Shown here one piece after another: positions 26,433 to 35,340 of a stretch of 44,863 nucleotides of DNA. Where the stretch lies: NCBI GenBank assembly GCA_012838545.1, contig DUPC01000049.1, positions 1 through 44,863 on the forward strand, written 5' to 3'. Source of the DNA: Acholeplasmataceae bacterium. GTDB taxonomy: Bacteria > Bacillota_I > Bacilli_A > ML615J-28 > CAG-313. Numbering within the stretch: the stretch's first letter is position 1; every line of letters begins with the position of its first letter. A program made the position numbers and the translations under genes. The notes below the pieces were generated by a model. It made no database searches and was not told the origin of the DNA. It saw only the letters and a list, made by a program, of their open reading frames with translations.

Positions 26433-28751
26433 ATGGTAAAACACATCATTAAACGCGATGGTCGAAGACGCAAATTTGACCCTTTAAAAATCCAAGCTGC
26501 GATCTATAAAGCTCAGTTAGCTTGTGATCAAGATGATCCCGAAGCGGTTAGAATCATAACCCAACGGGTCATCGACGTTATCAATAACCGCTATGAAGGT
26601 AAAACACCTTCCGTGGAAGAAGTTCAAGACATTATCGAAAAAGTATTAATTGAATCCGGGGAAGCGGATATCGCCAAAGCTTATATTGTTTATCGGGCGG
26701 AACGAACCAAAGTTCGCGAACGCAAGATGAATTTAATGCAAGCTCTCCACGATATCACTTTTAAGCACTCGAAGGATGCCGATGCGAAAAGAGAAAATGC
26801 CAATATCAATGCAGATACCGCAATGGGTATGATGCTTAAATACGGCAGCGAATCGGCCAAACGTTTTTACTTAAACGATCTAATCAAACCCGAGTATGCC
26901 AATGCCCATCAAAGCGGCGATATTCACATCCATGATTTGGATTTTTACGCTTTAACAATGACTTGTTGTCAAGTCGATTTGATTAAATTGTTTGAAGGCG
27001 GTTTTTCCACCGGCAACGGCTACTTAAGAGAACCAAACGGTATTCGCAGTTACGCTTCGCTTGCCTGTATCGCCATTCAAGCTAATCAAAACGATCAACA
27101 TGGCGGTCAAAGCGTACCTAACTTTGATTATGCGATGGCTATCGGGGTTCGGAAAACCTACCGCAAAACCCTAATTAAAAACGTGAAAATAGTCCTTGCT
27201 TTAACTAAAGGACAAGACATCGATGATCAACAAATAAAAAATATGCTTACGGAATTGGAAAACCATCATGGTACCCAGATGACCATGGGCAACCAATTTT
27301 TGCAAGAAAAGTTCTATCAAGCCCTTTTGGCCAAGTTTGGCACATTTACCGGACATGCTTATGAACAGGTTTTGAAAACCACTTTTGCGGAAACAAAGGA
27401 TGCCACTTATCAAGCGATGGAAGCTTTAATTCACAATCTTAATACCATGCACTCCCGGGCGGGAGCGCAGGTACCATTCAGTTCCCTAAATTACGGAACC
27501 GACACTTCTCCGGAAGGGAGAATGGTCATTGATTGTTTATTGGACGCTACCATAAGAGGTTTAGGAAATGGCGAGACACCGATTTTCCCAATTCAAATAT
27601 TCAAAGTAAAGGAAGGCATCAGCTATAATCCGGAAGACGTCAATTATGATTTGTTTAAAAAAGCCCTTGTTTGTTCATCAAAAAGGCTTTTCCCGAACTT
27701 TTCCTTTTTGGATGCTCCGTTTAATCTCCAATACTATCGGCCGGGCGATTATACTAGTGAAGCAACTTACATGGGGTGCCGGACTAGGGTTATCGGAAAC
27801 GTCTACAATCCTTCCAAAGAAATTGTTACTGGTCGGGGTAATTTGAGTTTTACTTCAATCAATTTGCCGCGTTTAGCTCTAAAAGCGAAAAACATTGATG
27901 AGTTTTATCAAGGTTTAAATAAAATGATGGATTTGGTCTTTGCTCAATTGTTGGAGCGCTTTGACATCCAATCCCATAAAAAAGTTTTCAATTTTCCATT
28001 TTTGATGGGTCAAGGCATTTGGCTTGATTCCGACAAATTGAAACCGGAAGACGAAATAAGCGAAGTCATCAAACACGGCACTTTAACGGTCGGATTCATT
28101 GGTTTGGCGGAAACCCTGATGGCTTTAACCGGTAAACATCACGGAGAAAGCGAAGAAGCGCAAAAATTGGGGGTAGAAATTATTTCCTTTATGCGCGAAC
28201 GCTGCGACCAAATGTCCAAAAAGTATAAACTCAATTTCACCTTGATTGCCACACCAGCTGAAGGTTTGGCGGGTCGGTTTGTGAAAATGGACAAAGAAAT
28301 TTTTGGCTTAATCCCTAGAATCACCGAACACGAATACTATACCAATTCGTTCCATGTTCCGGTCGATTACCCAATCAGTATTTACGATAAAATCAAAATT
28401 GAAGCGCCATATCACGCTTTGACGAATGCGGGACACATTTCTTATGTGGAAGTTGACGGCGACATTGCGAAAAACATCGATGCTTTTGAACAAATCATTC
28501 GGACCATGAAAGAAGCGGGAATTGGTTATGGATCCGTCAATCACCCGATTGACCGTGATCCGATTTGTGGCTATAACGGTATTATCGATAACGTTTGCCC
28601 AGGCTGTGGCAGAGAAGAAGGGGACATCAAGTTCGAACGAATCCGCCGCATCACCGGTTATTTGGTAGGAACTCTTGATCGCTTTAACGATGCCAAACGC
28701 GATGAAGTCAATCACCGCGTCAAACATACCTTAATTCAGTATGAAGATTAG
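26433..28751 (+). CDS. nrdD: Anaerobic (class III) ribonucleoside-triphosphate reductase
   Basis: Glycyl-radical enzyme that reduces NTPs to dNTPs without oxygen. The 772-residue protein has an N-terminal ATP-cone (KHIIKRDGRRRKFDPLKIQ through AKAYIVYRAER), which senses ATP/dATP, then the barrel domain. The C-terminal zinc-binding cysteines (ICGYNG, VCPGCG) and the glycyl-radical loop RRITGYLVG near the end are in place. ATG at 26433 has AGAAGGA upstream. It overlaps nrdG by 11 bases. It indicates anaerobic growth. Confidence 0.97.
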   Translation: MVKHIIKRDGRRRKFDPLKIQAAIYKAQLACDQDDPEAVRIITQRVIDVINNRYEGKTPSVEEVQDIIEKVLIESGEADIAKAYIVYRAERTKVRERKMNLMQALHDITFKHSKDADAKRENANINADTAMGMMLKYGSESAKRFYLNDLIKPEYANAHQSGDIHIHDLDFYALTMTCCQVDLIKLFEGGFSTGNGYLREPNGIRSYASLACIAIQANQNDQHGGQSVPNFDYAMAIGVRKTYRKTLIKNVKIVLALTKGQDIDDQQIKNMLTELENHHGTQMTMGNQFLQEKFYQALLAKFGTFTGHAYEQVLKTTFAETKDATYQAMEALIHNLNTMHSRAGAQVPFSSLNYGTDTSPEGRMVIDCLLDATIRGLGNGETPIFPIQIFKVKEGISYNPEDVNYDLFKKALVCSSKRLFPNFSFLDAPFNLQYYRPGDYTSEATYMGCRTRVIGNVYNPSKEIVTGRGNLSFTSINLPRLALKAKNIDEFYQGLNKMMDLVFAQLLERFDIQSHKKVFNFPFLMGQGIWLDSDKLKPEDEISEVIKHGTLTVGFIGLAETLMALTGKHHGESEEAQKLGVEIISFMRERCDQMSKKYKLNFTLIATPAEGLAGRFVKMDKEIFGLIPRITEHEYYTNSFHVPVDYPISIYDKIKIEAPYHALTNAGHISYVEVDGDIAKNIDAFEQIIRTMKEAGIGYGSVNHPIDRDPICGYNGIIDNVCPGCGREEGDIKFERIRRITGYLVGTLDRFNDAKRDEVNHRVKHTLIQYED

Positions 28752-29247
28752 AATTGCCGGAGTTATCAAAGAATCGATTGTCGATGGTCCGGGCATTCGC
28801 TTTGTCGTTTTTACTCAAGGGTGTCCTTTCAATTGTCCCGGTTGTCACAATACAAATACCCACGATTTTTTGGGGGGAAAACTGATTGACATCAAAACGA
28901 TTATTGAAGATATCAAGCGTCAGAAAATGTTAAGAGGTTTAACTATTAGCGGCGGCGAACCGTTAATGCAAACCGAGGCCTGTTTAGAAATCGTTAAAGG
29001 GGTGAAACCTTTTCTAACCGATATCATCGTGTATACAGGGTTTACTTGGGAAGAAATTTGCAACCAACTCCCTACAAATCCCCAATTAACAGAATTATTG
29101 CATCAAATCGATTATTTGATTGAAGGCCGTTACTTGGAAACCGAACGGGATTTAAGTCTAAAATATCGGGGCAGCCGAAACCAAAGAATCATTGATGTTG
29201 CCAAAACTTTGGAAATCGGTAAAATCTTTATAAAGGATTTTGATTAA
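28741..29247 (+). CDS. nrdG: Anaerobic ribonucleotide reductase activating protein
   Basis: Radical-SAM activase that installs the glycyl radical on NrdD. The 168-residue protein has the [4Fe-4S] motif C28-x3-C32-x2-C35 in GCPFNCPGCHN, followed by the SAM-binding SGGEPLMQ. Its start lies inside the nrdD end, so translation is coupled. It is followed by a strong terminator. Confidence 0.96.
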   Translation: MKIRIAGVIKESIVDGPGIRFVVFTQGCPFNCPGCHNTNTHDFLGGKLIDIKTIIEDIKRQKMLRGLTISGGEPLMQTEACLEIVKGVKPFLTDIIVYTGFTWEEICNQLPTNPQLTELLHQIDYLIEGRYLETERDLSLKYRGSRNQRIIDVAKTLEIGKIFIKDFD

Positions 29248-29256
29248 GCCTATACT

Positions 29257-29292
29257 AAAGATTCCTTAAAGCAATTTAGGGAATCTTTTTTC
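29257..29292 (+). terminator. Terminator after nrdG
   Basis: Fourteen-pair stem with one wobble (29257-29270 with 29275-29288), loop GCAA, followed by a T run. Confidence 0.88.
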
Positions 29293-29305
29293 TTTGGGTT
29301 ATGAC

Positions 29306-29333
29306 ACAAAGAAAGGTCGCTTTTCATACATTA
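29306..29333 (+). promoter_or_regulatory. Candidate sigma-K-type promoter of the dpaA-like/dapA pair
   Basis: AC (29306-29307), exactly 17 bases, then CATACATTA (29325-29333), the same AC-N17-CATAnnnTA arrangement as at 20183-20210. The expected start near 29340 places GAGGGGAG at the extreme 5' end of the message and supports ATG 29351. CATACATT also resembles a sigma-E -10. Confidence 0.5.
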
Positions 29334-29350
29334 TGTTGAGGGGAGAAACG

Positions 29351-29647
29351 ATGTACATTTTAATTGGAGAAGACAATCAGAAGATGAAAAAGTTTATGAA
29401 ATCTTTAAACGATTATGCCAATCTTATCAGTATGCCTTGCGAACTTGCCAATGTTCCTAAAGGTTCGATTGTATTGATTCCGTTTAGCCGGGTTTTGGAT
29501 AACGGGGTAATTGAAGGAACGAAAATATTTATTGAGGAAATTTTGATTTCGCCGAAAGTAAAAAAAATCATTTTTGGGAATAGTTATAACCAAAAAATGT
29601 TGGAAAAATTGTGTTTCGCTTACCATATTGAATGTCAATTTAAATAG
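29351..29647 (+). CDS. Small protein resembling the N-terminal domain of dipicolinate synthase subunit A
   Basis: A 98-residue protein. The stretch GSIVLIPFSRVLDNGVIEG and later KKIIFGNSYNQKMLEKLC resembles the N-terminal domain of DpaA (SpoVFA), where an ILPVS-type strand, a G-V motif and an FSGISN-type turn occur in the same order. The NAD(P)-binding domain that makes DpaA about 300 residues is missing. It could be a reduced dpaA, a stand-alone relative, or unrelated. ATG at 29351 has GAGGGGAG upstream; an in-frame start at 29294 lies before the proposed promoter. The next gene, 15 bases on, is dapA, whose product is the precursor of dipicolinic acid. The annotation rests on remembered family features. 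Confidence 0.45.
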   Translation: MYILIGEDNQKMKKFMKSLNDYANLISMPCELANVPKGSIVLIPFSRVLDNGVIEGTKIFIEEILISPKVKKIIFGNSYNQKMLEKLCFAYHIECQFK

Positions 29648-29661
29648 GAAAGGGGAAGCTT

Positions 29662-30438
29662 ATGAAAATAATAACCGCTTTGGTGACGCCGTTTAATCCG
29701 GATTTATCAATCAATTATCCTATGGTCGATAGGTTAATCCAAAAACAGATTGATGAAGGTGCGGATGGTATTGTCATTGGAGGAACCACAGGGGAAGCGC
29801 ATCTATTGGATAACCAGGAAATGTTTGATTTATATCACTATGTGGTAAAGTATGCCAAAAAAATCCCAATTTATTTGGGGGTTGGCAATTCCTCAACCAG
29901 TCAAACGATTAAACTGATTAAGAGATTCCATAACTTAGATGTTGCAGGGTTTTTAGTGGTGGTTCCTTATTATGTCTTACCTCCCCAAAAAGGCATCGTA
30001 AAGCACTTTCAAATGATTAATGAGGTAAGTCTCAAACCGATTATCCTTTATCATATTCCTAAACGCACCGGAATTACTATGAAAATTGAAAGTCTGCAAG
30101 AGCTAAAAGATTGTGCCAAAATTACCATGATAAAAGACGCCAGCCTTGACAAATGTCGCTTGGTTAATATTAAAAAAACTTTGCCTATGAAAGTATATAT
30201 AGGGGATGATTCGTTGTTTTTATGGGGAATTAAGCAACAAATGGAGGGGATTATCAGTGTTATCAGCAATTCACACCTGACTCTCATGAAACAATGTCTT
30301 GAAAGCAAGAAAAAATGGAAAGATTTCCGTTTGGCTTTATCTTTACTAAAGGGCCAACCCAACCCGATTGGAATCAAAAAATTGCTTAAACAAATGGGGT
30401 ATTCGGTTGGGGCCGTTCGATTGCCCTTAAGCGAATAA
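29662..30438 (+). CDS. dapA: 4-hydroxy-tetrahydrodipicolinate synthase (DapA family)
   Basis: Condenses pyruvate with aspartate semialdehyde. The 258 residues are short for the roughly 290-residue family, with the loss at the C terminus. The active site is intact: Schiff-base lysine K158 in MIKDAS, Y130 and R135 in YHIPKRTG, T42-T43 in GGTTGEAH, and the PYY motif (102-104). No other lysine or diaminopimelate gene adjoins it. Its pairing with the dpaA-like gene under a sigma-K-like promoter suggests dipicolinic acid supply for spores rather than lysine synthesis, though N-acetylneuraminate-lyase-like relatives cannot be fully excluded. ATG at 29662 has GAAAGGGG upstream. A strong terminator follows. 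Confidence 0.85.
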   Translation: MKIITALVTPFNPDLSINYPMVDRLIQKQIDEGADGIVIGGTTGEAHLLDNQEMFDLYHYVVKYAKKIPIYLGVGNSSTSQTIKLIKRFHNLDVAGFLVVVPYYVLPPQKGIVKHFQMINEVSLKPIILYHIPKRTGITMKIESLQELKDCAKITMIKDASLDKCRLVNIKKTLPMKVYIGDDSLFLWGIKQQMEGIISVISNSHLTLMKQCLESKKKWKDFRLALSLLKGQPNPIGIKKLLKQMGYSVGAVRLPLSE

Positions 30439-30458
30439 AAACCTAAATTATGGTTGGC

Positions 30459-30515
30459 AAAACAGTAAATTTAGCAGAGTAATAATATTTACTTGTGTAA
30501 ATTTACTGTTTTTTC
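30459..30515 (+). terminator. Terminator after dapA
   Basis: Perfect 15-pair stem (30459-30473 with 30498-30512) beginning AAAACAG and ending CTGTTTT, with a smaller AGTAA/TTACT stem in the loop, followed by T. Confidence 0.88.
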
Positions 30516-30528
30516 TTTGTTTTTAAGG

Positions 30529-30534
30529 TATAAT
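30529..30534 (+). promoter_or_regulatory. -10 element upstream of the small membrane protein and lepA
   Basis: TATAAT 49 bases before the start codon. No well-spaced -35 was found: TTTACT (30502-30507) is 21 bases away and lies in the terminator stem. Confidence 0.45.
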
Positions 30535-30582
30535 AATAGTAAATAATTTGACTTATTTTGTCATTGAAAAGCGAGGAATATT

Positions 30583-30894
30583 ATGAAAGATGCATTAGAT
30601 ATTTTGATAGCAGTCTTAATTTTAGGATTAGTTGTTTACATGGTATATACGGAACGAGAAAAGAAAGTAAAAACCGACATATTTATCGATATAGCGCTCG
30701 CAGTTATTGTTGTCGGAGTGGCAATAATTAACCTTATCGCCACCAAATTCAGTTTTTCTGCGATAGTAACCTACCTTTATTTAATTATCGTAATTTTTGA
30801 AGTCTACAACATTTACCTATTTGTTAAACGCCATCGCACCAAACAAATCACCAAAAACGAAGAAAATCAGACGAAGGAAACCCATGATGAATAA
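30583..30894 (+). CDS. Hypothetical small membrane protein
   Basis: No family recognised. The 103 residues contain three hydrophobic helices (about 6-22, 32-51 and 58-80) and a highly charged, hydrophilic C-terminal tail ([22 protein letters not shown]) likely in the cytoplasm. ATG at 30583 has GCGAGGAA upstream. The last codons overlap the lepA start (ATGATGAATAA), so the two genes are translationally coupled. Confidence 0.75.
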   Translation: MKDALDILIAVLILGLVVYMVYTEREKKVKTDIFIDIALAVIVVGVAIINLIATKFSFSAIVTYLYLIIVIFEVYNIYLFVKRHRTKQITKNEENQTKETHDE

Positions 30895-32707
30895 AGAACA
30901 AATTCTCAACCGCCAAAAACATATTCGCAATTTTTCAATAATCGCTCATATCGACCATGGCAAATCGACTTTGGCCGACCGGATCTTGGAATTCACGGGG
31001 GCCCTTGAATCCCGCGAAATGAAAGAGCAAATTCTTGACGATATGGATTTAGAGCGGGAACGGGGAATTACGATCAAGTTGAATGCGGTGGAATTGGTCT
31101 ATCGGGCGAACGATCAGGAAGAATATATTTTACATTTAATCGACACCCCCGGACACGTCGATTTTACTTATGAAGTGTCCCGGAGTCTTGCAGCCTGCGA
31201 AGGGGCTGTTTTGGTTGTCGATGCGGCACAAGGGATTGAAGCTCAAACCTTGGCAAATGTTTATTTAGCATTGGATCATGACTTGGAAATTATTCCCTTA
31301 ATCAATAAAATAGATTTGCCTGCTGCCGACCCCGAACAAGTAAAACACGATATTGAAGAAGAGATTGGCCTGGATGCCAAGGATGCCATCCTTGCCTCCG
31401 CAAAAGAAGGCATTGGCATCAAAGAACTCTTGGAGTCGATTGTCAAAAAAGTTCCTGCTCCCCAAGGGGATCCTACGGGACCAGTCAAAGCGTTGATTTT
31501 TGACTCTTATTATGATCCTTACCGCGGAGTAATTCCTTCGATTCGCGTTTTTGAGGGAACGATAAAAAAAGGCGACCACATTAAAATGATGGCCACCAAT
31601 ACGGTTTATGAAGTAACCGAAGTCGGGGTCATGACGCCTAAAGAGAAAAAGACCCCTTTTTTAACCGCCGGGGACGTTGGTTACTTGGTTGCCGCTATCA
31701 AAGATGTTTCCCATGTTCATGTCGGGGACACCATTACCTTGATTGAAAATGAAGCCGCTGAACCACTCCCGGGGTATCGCAAACTAAAGTCTATGGTGTT
31801 TTGCGGGATCTATCCGGTTGAATCCAACCGTTATATGGAACTGAAAGATGCCTTGGAAAAATTGCGTTTAAATGACGCCGCGCTTAGTTATGAGCCGGAA
31901 ACTTCTCAAGCACTAGGTCACGGTTTTCGTTGCGGGTTCCTTGGCTTGCTCCATATGGATGTCATCCAAGAGCGGATAGAACGCGAATTCAAAATTGAAA
32001 TTATCGCCACGGCCCCCAGCGTCGTTTATCACGTCCATTTAACGAACGGAGAAATGATGCCAATCGACAATCCGAGCCTTTTACCGGAAGCGGTAAAAAT
32101 AAAGCATATCGAAGAACCGTACATCAAAGCAACGATTATGGTGCCGTCAGGCTATATTGGTCCGGTTATGGAATTATGTCAGGCTAAACGGGGTACTTTC
32201 TTGGACATGCATTACCTCGACGAAAAACGGGTAATGATGCATTATGACTTGCCGTTGGCTGAAGTTGTCTATGATTTTTTCGATAAACTAAAATCCATGA
32301 CGCGAGGTTACGCTTCGCTCGATTATGTTTTGAGCACTTACAAACCAAGCGAATTGGTTAAGATGGACATCTTGTTGAACGGTGAAAAAGTCGATGCTTT
32401 AACTGTTATTACCCATCGCGATTTTGCTTATCAAAGAGGCCGGTCCCTGGTGGTAAAACTGCGGCGGTTAATTCCGCGTCAAATGTTTGAAATACCGGTT
32501 CAAGCAGCTATCGGTGGCAAAATCATCGCCAGAGAGAATATTGCAGCGCTTAGAAAAGATGTATTGGCAAAATGCTACGGCGGCGATGTCTCCCGTAAGA
32601 AAAAGTTACTGGAAAAACAAAAGGAAGGAAAGAAGCGTATGAAACAAGTGGGTTCGGTAGAAATCCCGCAATCCGCGTTTCTGGCCATATTGCAACTCGA
32701 TGACTGA
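30884..32707 (+). CDS. lepA: Elongation factor 4 (LepA)
   Basis: Ribosome-associated translational GTPase. Its 607 residues include G1 [10 protein letters not shown]3 DTPGHVDF, G4 NKIDLP, EF-G-like domains II-III-V and the LepA-specific C terminus ([21 protein letters not shown]). Two ATGs lie side by side at 30884 and 30887; AAGGAAA at 30874-30880 fits either. It stops with TGA, evidence for the standard code. It overlaps hemW by eight bases, as in the lepA-hemW order of Bacilli. Confidence 0.97.
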   Translation: MMNKEQILNRQKHIRNFSIIAHIDHGKSTLADRILEFTGALESREMKEQILDDMDLERERGITIKLNAVELVYRANDQEEYILHLIDTPGHVDFTYEVSRSLAACEGAVLVVDAAQGIEAQTLANVYLALDHDLEIIPLINKIDLPAADPEQVKHDIEEEIGLDAKDAILASAKEGIGIKELLESIVKKVPAPQGDPTGPVKALIFDSYYDPYRGVIPSIRVFEGTIKKGDHIKMMATNTVYEVTEVGVMTPKEKKTPFLTAGDVGYLVAAIKDVSHVHVGDTITLIENEAAEPLPGYRKLKSMVFCGIYPVESNRYMELKDALEKLRLNDAALSYEPETSQALGHGFRCGFLGLLHMDVIQERIEREFKIEIIATAPSVVYHVHLTNGEMMPIDNPSLLPEAVKIKHIEEPYIKATIMVPSGYIGPVMELCQAKRGTFLDMHYLDEKRVMMHYDLPLAEVVYDFFDKLKSMTRGYASLDYVLSTYKPSELVKMDILLNGEKVDALTVITHRDFAYQRGRSLVVKLRRLIPRQMFEIPVQAAIGGKIIARENIAALRKDVLAKCYGGDVSRKKKLLEKQKEGKKRMKQVGSVEIPQSAFLAILQLDD

Positions 32708-33842
32708 TTTAGGCCTTTATCTTCATATTCCCTTTTGTCGGGCGATTTGTTCGTATTGCGACTTTTATAAAATGCAAGCAAAAACGCCAAGAATTCGCCA
32801 GTATGTCGATTATATAATTAAAGAAATTGACCTGCAGGAAAAAAGGTTTTTAAACGCAAATGAACCGTTTAAACCCACAACTTTATACATCGGAGGGGGT
32901 ACCCCCTCATTTATTCCCTTAAGTGACTTTAAGCGCTTGTTGGAGCGGCTGAATCAATGGTTTTCGCTTGAGACATTAAAAGAGTTTACCATCGAAGCCA
33001 ATCCGGAAGATTTAACAAGTGAATTTATCGATTTATGCAAACATCACCATGTTTCGCGTTTAAGCATTGGCGTCCAAAGTTTTAATCCGCTGGCCCATCA
33101 AGTCTTAAAACGCAAAAGTGTTTTTTCGGATCTTGCGAAACAGATTGACATGTTGAAAAAAGCTGGTTTTACTAACTTCAATTTGGATTTGATGTTCGGT
33201 ATTCCCGGCATGGATCTTGAATCGGTAAAAGAAGATTTGGAATTGTTTTTATCGCTTGAGCCAACCCACATGTCGTGCTATTCCCTTATTCTGGAAGAAC
33301 GGACCCTTCTGTATCACCAATACTTAAATGATCAATTTAAGCCGATTGACGAAGACCTAGAAGCGAACATTTATCAACTAATCAAAGAAACATTAACCTG
33401 CCATGGTTTTAACCACTATGAGACAAGCAACTTTGCCCGTGCCGGTTATGAATCGCTTCATAATCTCATATATTGGAATAACGAAAGATATTTAGGAATT
33501 GGGGCAGGCAGCAGTTCATATCTGAACGATGTTCGGTGGAAAACCGTAAGCAATTTGGATCAATATTTCGCCCTCTTAGACCAAGGCATAATCGGTCGCG
33601 AGGAGGAAGTAAAATTATCCAAACCGGATCAGATGAAAGAAGAAGTAATGTTGGGTCTTAGGAAAACTAAGGGAATTTCGCTTGAGGTTTTTCGCTCCAA
33701 ATACGGCGAGGAATTTCTTAGGATCTTTCCTCAAAGCAAAGACTTAATAGAACAAGGTTACTTACGCATCGAAAACGATTACCTGATGCTCAACCCAGAA
33801 TACCACTTCCTAGCTAATTATGTCTTGAGGAAATTGATTTAA
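32700..33842 (+). CDS. hemW: Radical SAM protein HemW (coproporphyrinogen oxidase-like)
   Basis: Radical-SAM protein now regarded as a heme chaperone rather than a true coproporphyrinogen III oxidase. The 380-residue protein has C13-x3-C17-x2-C20 followed by [11 protein letters not shown] for SAM binding and the HemN C-terminal domain. It sits in the lepA operon; the expected following hrcA-dnaK genes are replaced here by spoIIM. ATG at 32700 lies within the lepA end. Confidence 0.93.
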   Translation: MTDLGLYLHIPFCRAICSYCDFYKMQAKTPRIRQYVDYIIKEIDLQEKRFLNANEPFKPTTLYIGGGTPSFIPLSDFKRLLERLNQWFSLETLKEFTIEANPEDLTSEFIDLCKHHHVSRLSIGVQSFNPLAHQVLKRKSVFSDLAKQIDMLKKAGFTNFNLDLMFGIPGMDLESVKEDLELFLSLEPTHMSCYSLILEERTLLYHQYLNDQFKPIDEDLEANIYQLIKETLTCHGFNHYETSNFARAGYESLHNLIYWNNERYLGIGAGSSSYLNDVRWKTVSNLDQYFALLDQGIIGREEEVKLSKPDQMKEEVMLGLRKTKGISLEVFRSKYGEEFLRIFPQSKDLIEQGYLRIENDYLMLNPEYHFLANYVLRKLI

Positions 33843-33857
33843 AGGTGGTTGGGGGAA

Positions 33858-34406
33858 TTGTTTCAAAAGGTTAACCTTCCCGTAAATCGGAAATTGTTGT
33901 TTTCGCTTATTGTCTTCCTTTTGGGAGGTTTAATAAGCGGCTTTTTGGCAACCTCGGAATATCGGACAATCCCCCTTGCGATTAAAACGATTGACAAATC
34001 GCGTTTAAAAGTTTTTTTCCTTACCTTTAGTCAACATTATTGGTTAATTGTCGCCCTTTGGTTTATGGGTTTAATCCCATTGGGCTTTTTGGGCAGTTAC
34101 GCGCTTCTTTTTGGAAAAGGTTTCATCCTAGGGGTAACCTTAGGGTTTATCCTCAAAGCTGAAGCCCTATTTGGGGCATATTCCTTCTTTAAACTGCTTC
34201 TTTGGCAATTTATCCTTTTAATTCCGTTAACGCTTTATATCGCTTATTTTTCGGTCCTAATAAGTTTTTATCGACTGAAGTTCACAAATGAAAAAGCAGA
34301 AATTAATTTAAACAGTTATCTAAACCGTTTATTGCTGGCCAGTATCGTAATCGTTATTTACAGTTTTATCATGGCTTTATCCGTTAAACAAATAATTACC
34401 CCTTAA
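33858..34406 (+). CDS. spoIIM: Stage II sporulation protein M
   Basis: Polytopic membrane protein of the SpoIIM family; in B. subtilis it anchors the SpoIIM-SpoIIP-SpoIID peptidoglycan-degrading complex that drives engulfment of the forespore. The sequence (about 182 residues) has five hydrophobic segments and family features such as FLLGGLISGFLA near the N terminus and GFLGSYALLFGKGFILG in the centre. I favour TTG at 33858 because AAAGGTGG (33841-33848) is nine bases before it; a TTG at 33849 directly touches that site. It is the third gene of a lepA-hemW-spoIIM run, and xerD and deoB follow, as they do near spoIIM in B. subtilis. Confidence 0.85.
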   Translation: MFQKVNLPVNRKLLFSLIVFLLGGLISGFLATSEYRTIPLAIKTIDKSRLKVFFLTFSQHYWLIVALWFMGLIPLGFLGSYALLFGKGFILGVTLGFILKAEALFGAYSFFKLLLWQFILLIPLTLYIAYFSVLISFYRLKFTNEKAEINLNSYLNRLLLASIVIVIYSFIMALSVKQIITP

Positions 34407-34422
34407 GAAAGGTGGTTTTTCT

Positions 34423-35340
34423 ATGACTGAGTATTATCAAAATTTACTTCGAGAATGGCGCTATTATTTACAAAGCGAAAAAATGATGAGACCCAACACG
34501 ACCGATTCTTATCTCAGCGACGTTTCCTTTTATTTAGATTTCATCAACAAAAAACTAATTGACGATGTCAATTTAATTAAAGCAGACGACATCACTTTGT
34601 TCATCGGACAGTTGAAGAAAAAAGGATATACTTCAAGTTCGATAAGTCGCTATCTTTCCAGTATAAAATCCTTCCACAAGTTTTTGTATTTGGAACGCCT
34701 GGTGAAAACCAATGTGGCTTCCCTGGTGGCTTGTCCCAAAGTAGACAAAAAATTACCGGTTGTATTATCAATCGAAGAAGTTGCTGCGCTTTTGGACTAC
34801 CTGGGAAAGGATAGCGTTTATCAAGAAAGGAACCTGGCCATGATGGAGTTATTGTATGCAACGGGGCTACGCGTATCCGAACTGCTTTCCTTGAAGTTGA
34901 GCAATTTGCATTTAACCAGCAAAATTATTAAATTGGTGGGAAAAGGCCAAAAAGAACGCATTGTTCCGGTCAATGATTATGCCATAAAATTGTTGAGGGA
35001 ATATATTATCAATACCAGACCAAAATTAATTAAGACTTTAAAAGATCCTGGCTTTTTGTTTTTGAATAATCGCGGACAAGCAATGACCAGACAAGGTTTC
35101 TTTAAAATCCTTCGGATTGCATGTCGAGAAGCGGGAATCACCAAAGAAGTGTCACCTCATACTTTGCGTCATTCTTTTGCGACGCATTTATTGGAAGCTG
35201 GGACCGATTTAAGGTTGATACAAGAATTATTGGGGCACGAAGATATTGCGACCACGCAAATCTATACCCATTTGAATATGAAAAAAATTAAAGAAATTTA
35301 CCAGGAAGCGCATCCGCGCGAAAGGAGAAAAAATGAATAA
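34423..35340 (+). CDS. xerD: Tyrosine recombinase XerD
   Basis: Site-specific recombinase that resolves chromosome dimers at dif. The 305-residue protein has the N-terminal SAM-like core-binding domain and a complete catalytic set: R150, K174, H246, R249, H272 and nucleophile Y281. It lies between spoIIM and deoB in a Bacilli-like order and is not associated with any phage or integron, so the housekeeping role is preferred. AAAGGTGG precedes ATG 34423. The end overlaps deoB by eight bases. Confidence 0.9.
   Translation: MTEYYQNLLREWRYYLQSEKMMRPNTTDSYLSDVSFYLDFINKKLIDDVNLIKADDITLFIGQLKKKGYTSSSISRYLSSIKSFHKFLYLERLVKTNVASLVACPKVDKKLPVVLSIEEVAALLDYLGKDSVYQERNLAMMELLYATGLRVSELLSLKLSNLHLTSKIIKLVGKGQKERIVPVNDYAIKLLREYIINTRPKLIKTLKDPGFLFLNNRGQAMTRQGFFKILRIACREAGITKEVSPHTLRHSFATHLLEAGTDLRLIQELLGHEDIATTQIYTHLNMKKIKEIYQEAHPRERRKNE

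Noticed and set aside
34423-35340. XerD-like recombinase as a sign of a mobile element
   Set aside because: It sits in a conserved spoIIM-xerD-deoB order with coupled overlaps, and there are no attachment repeats or phage genes.
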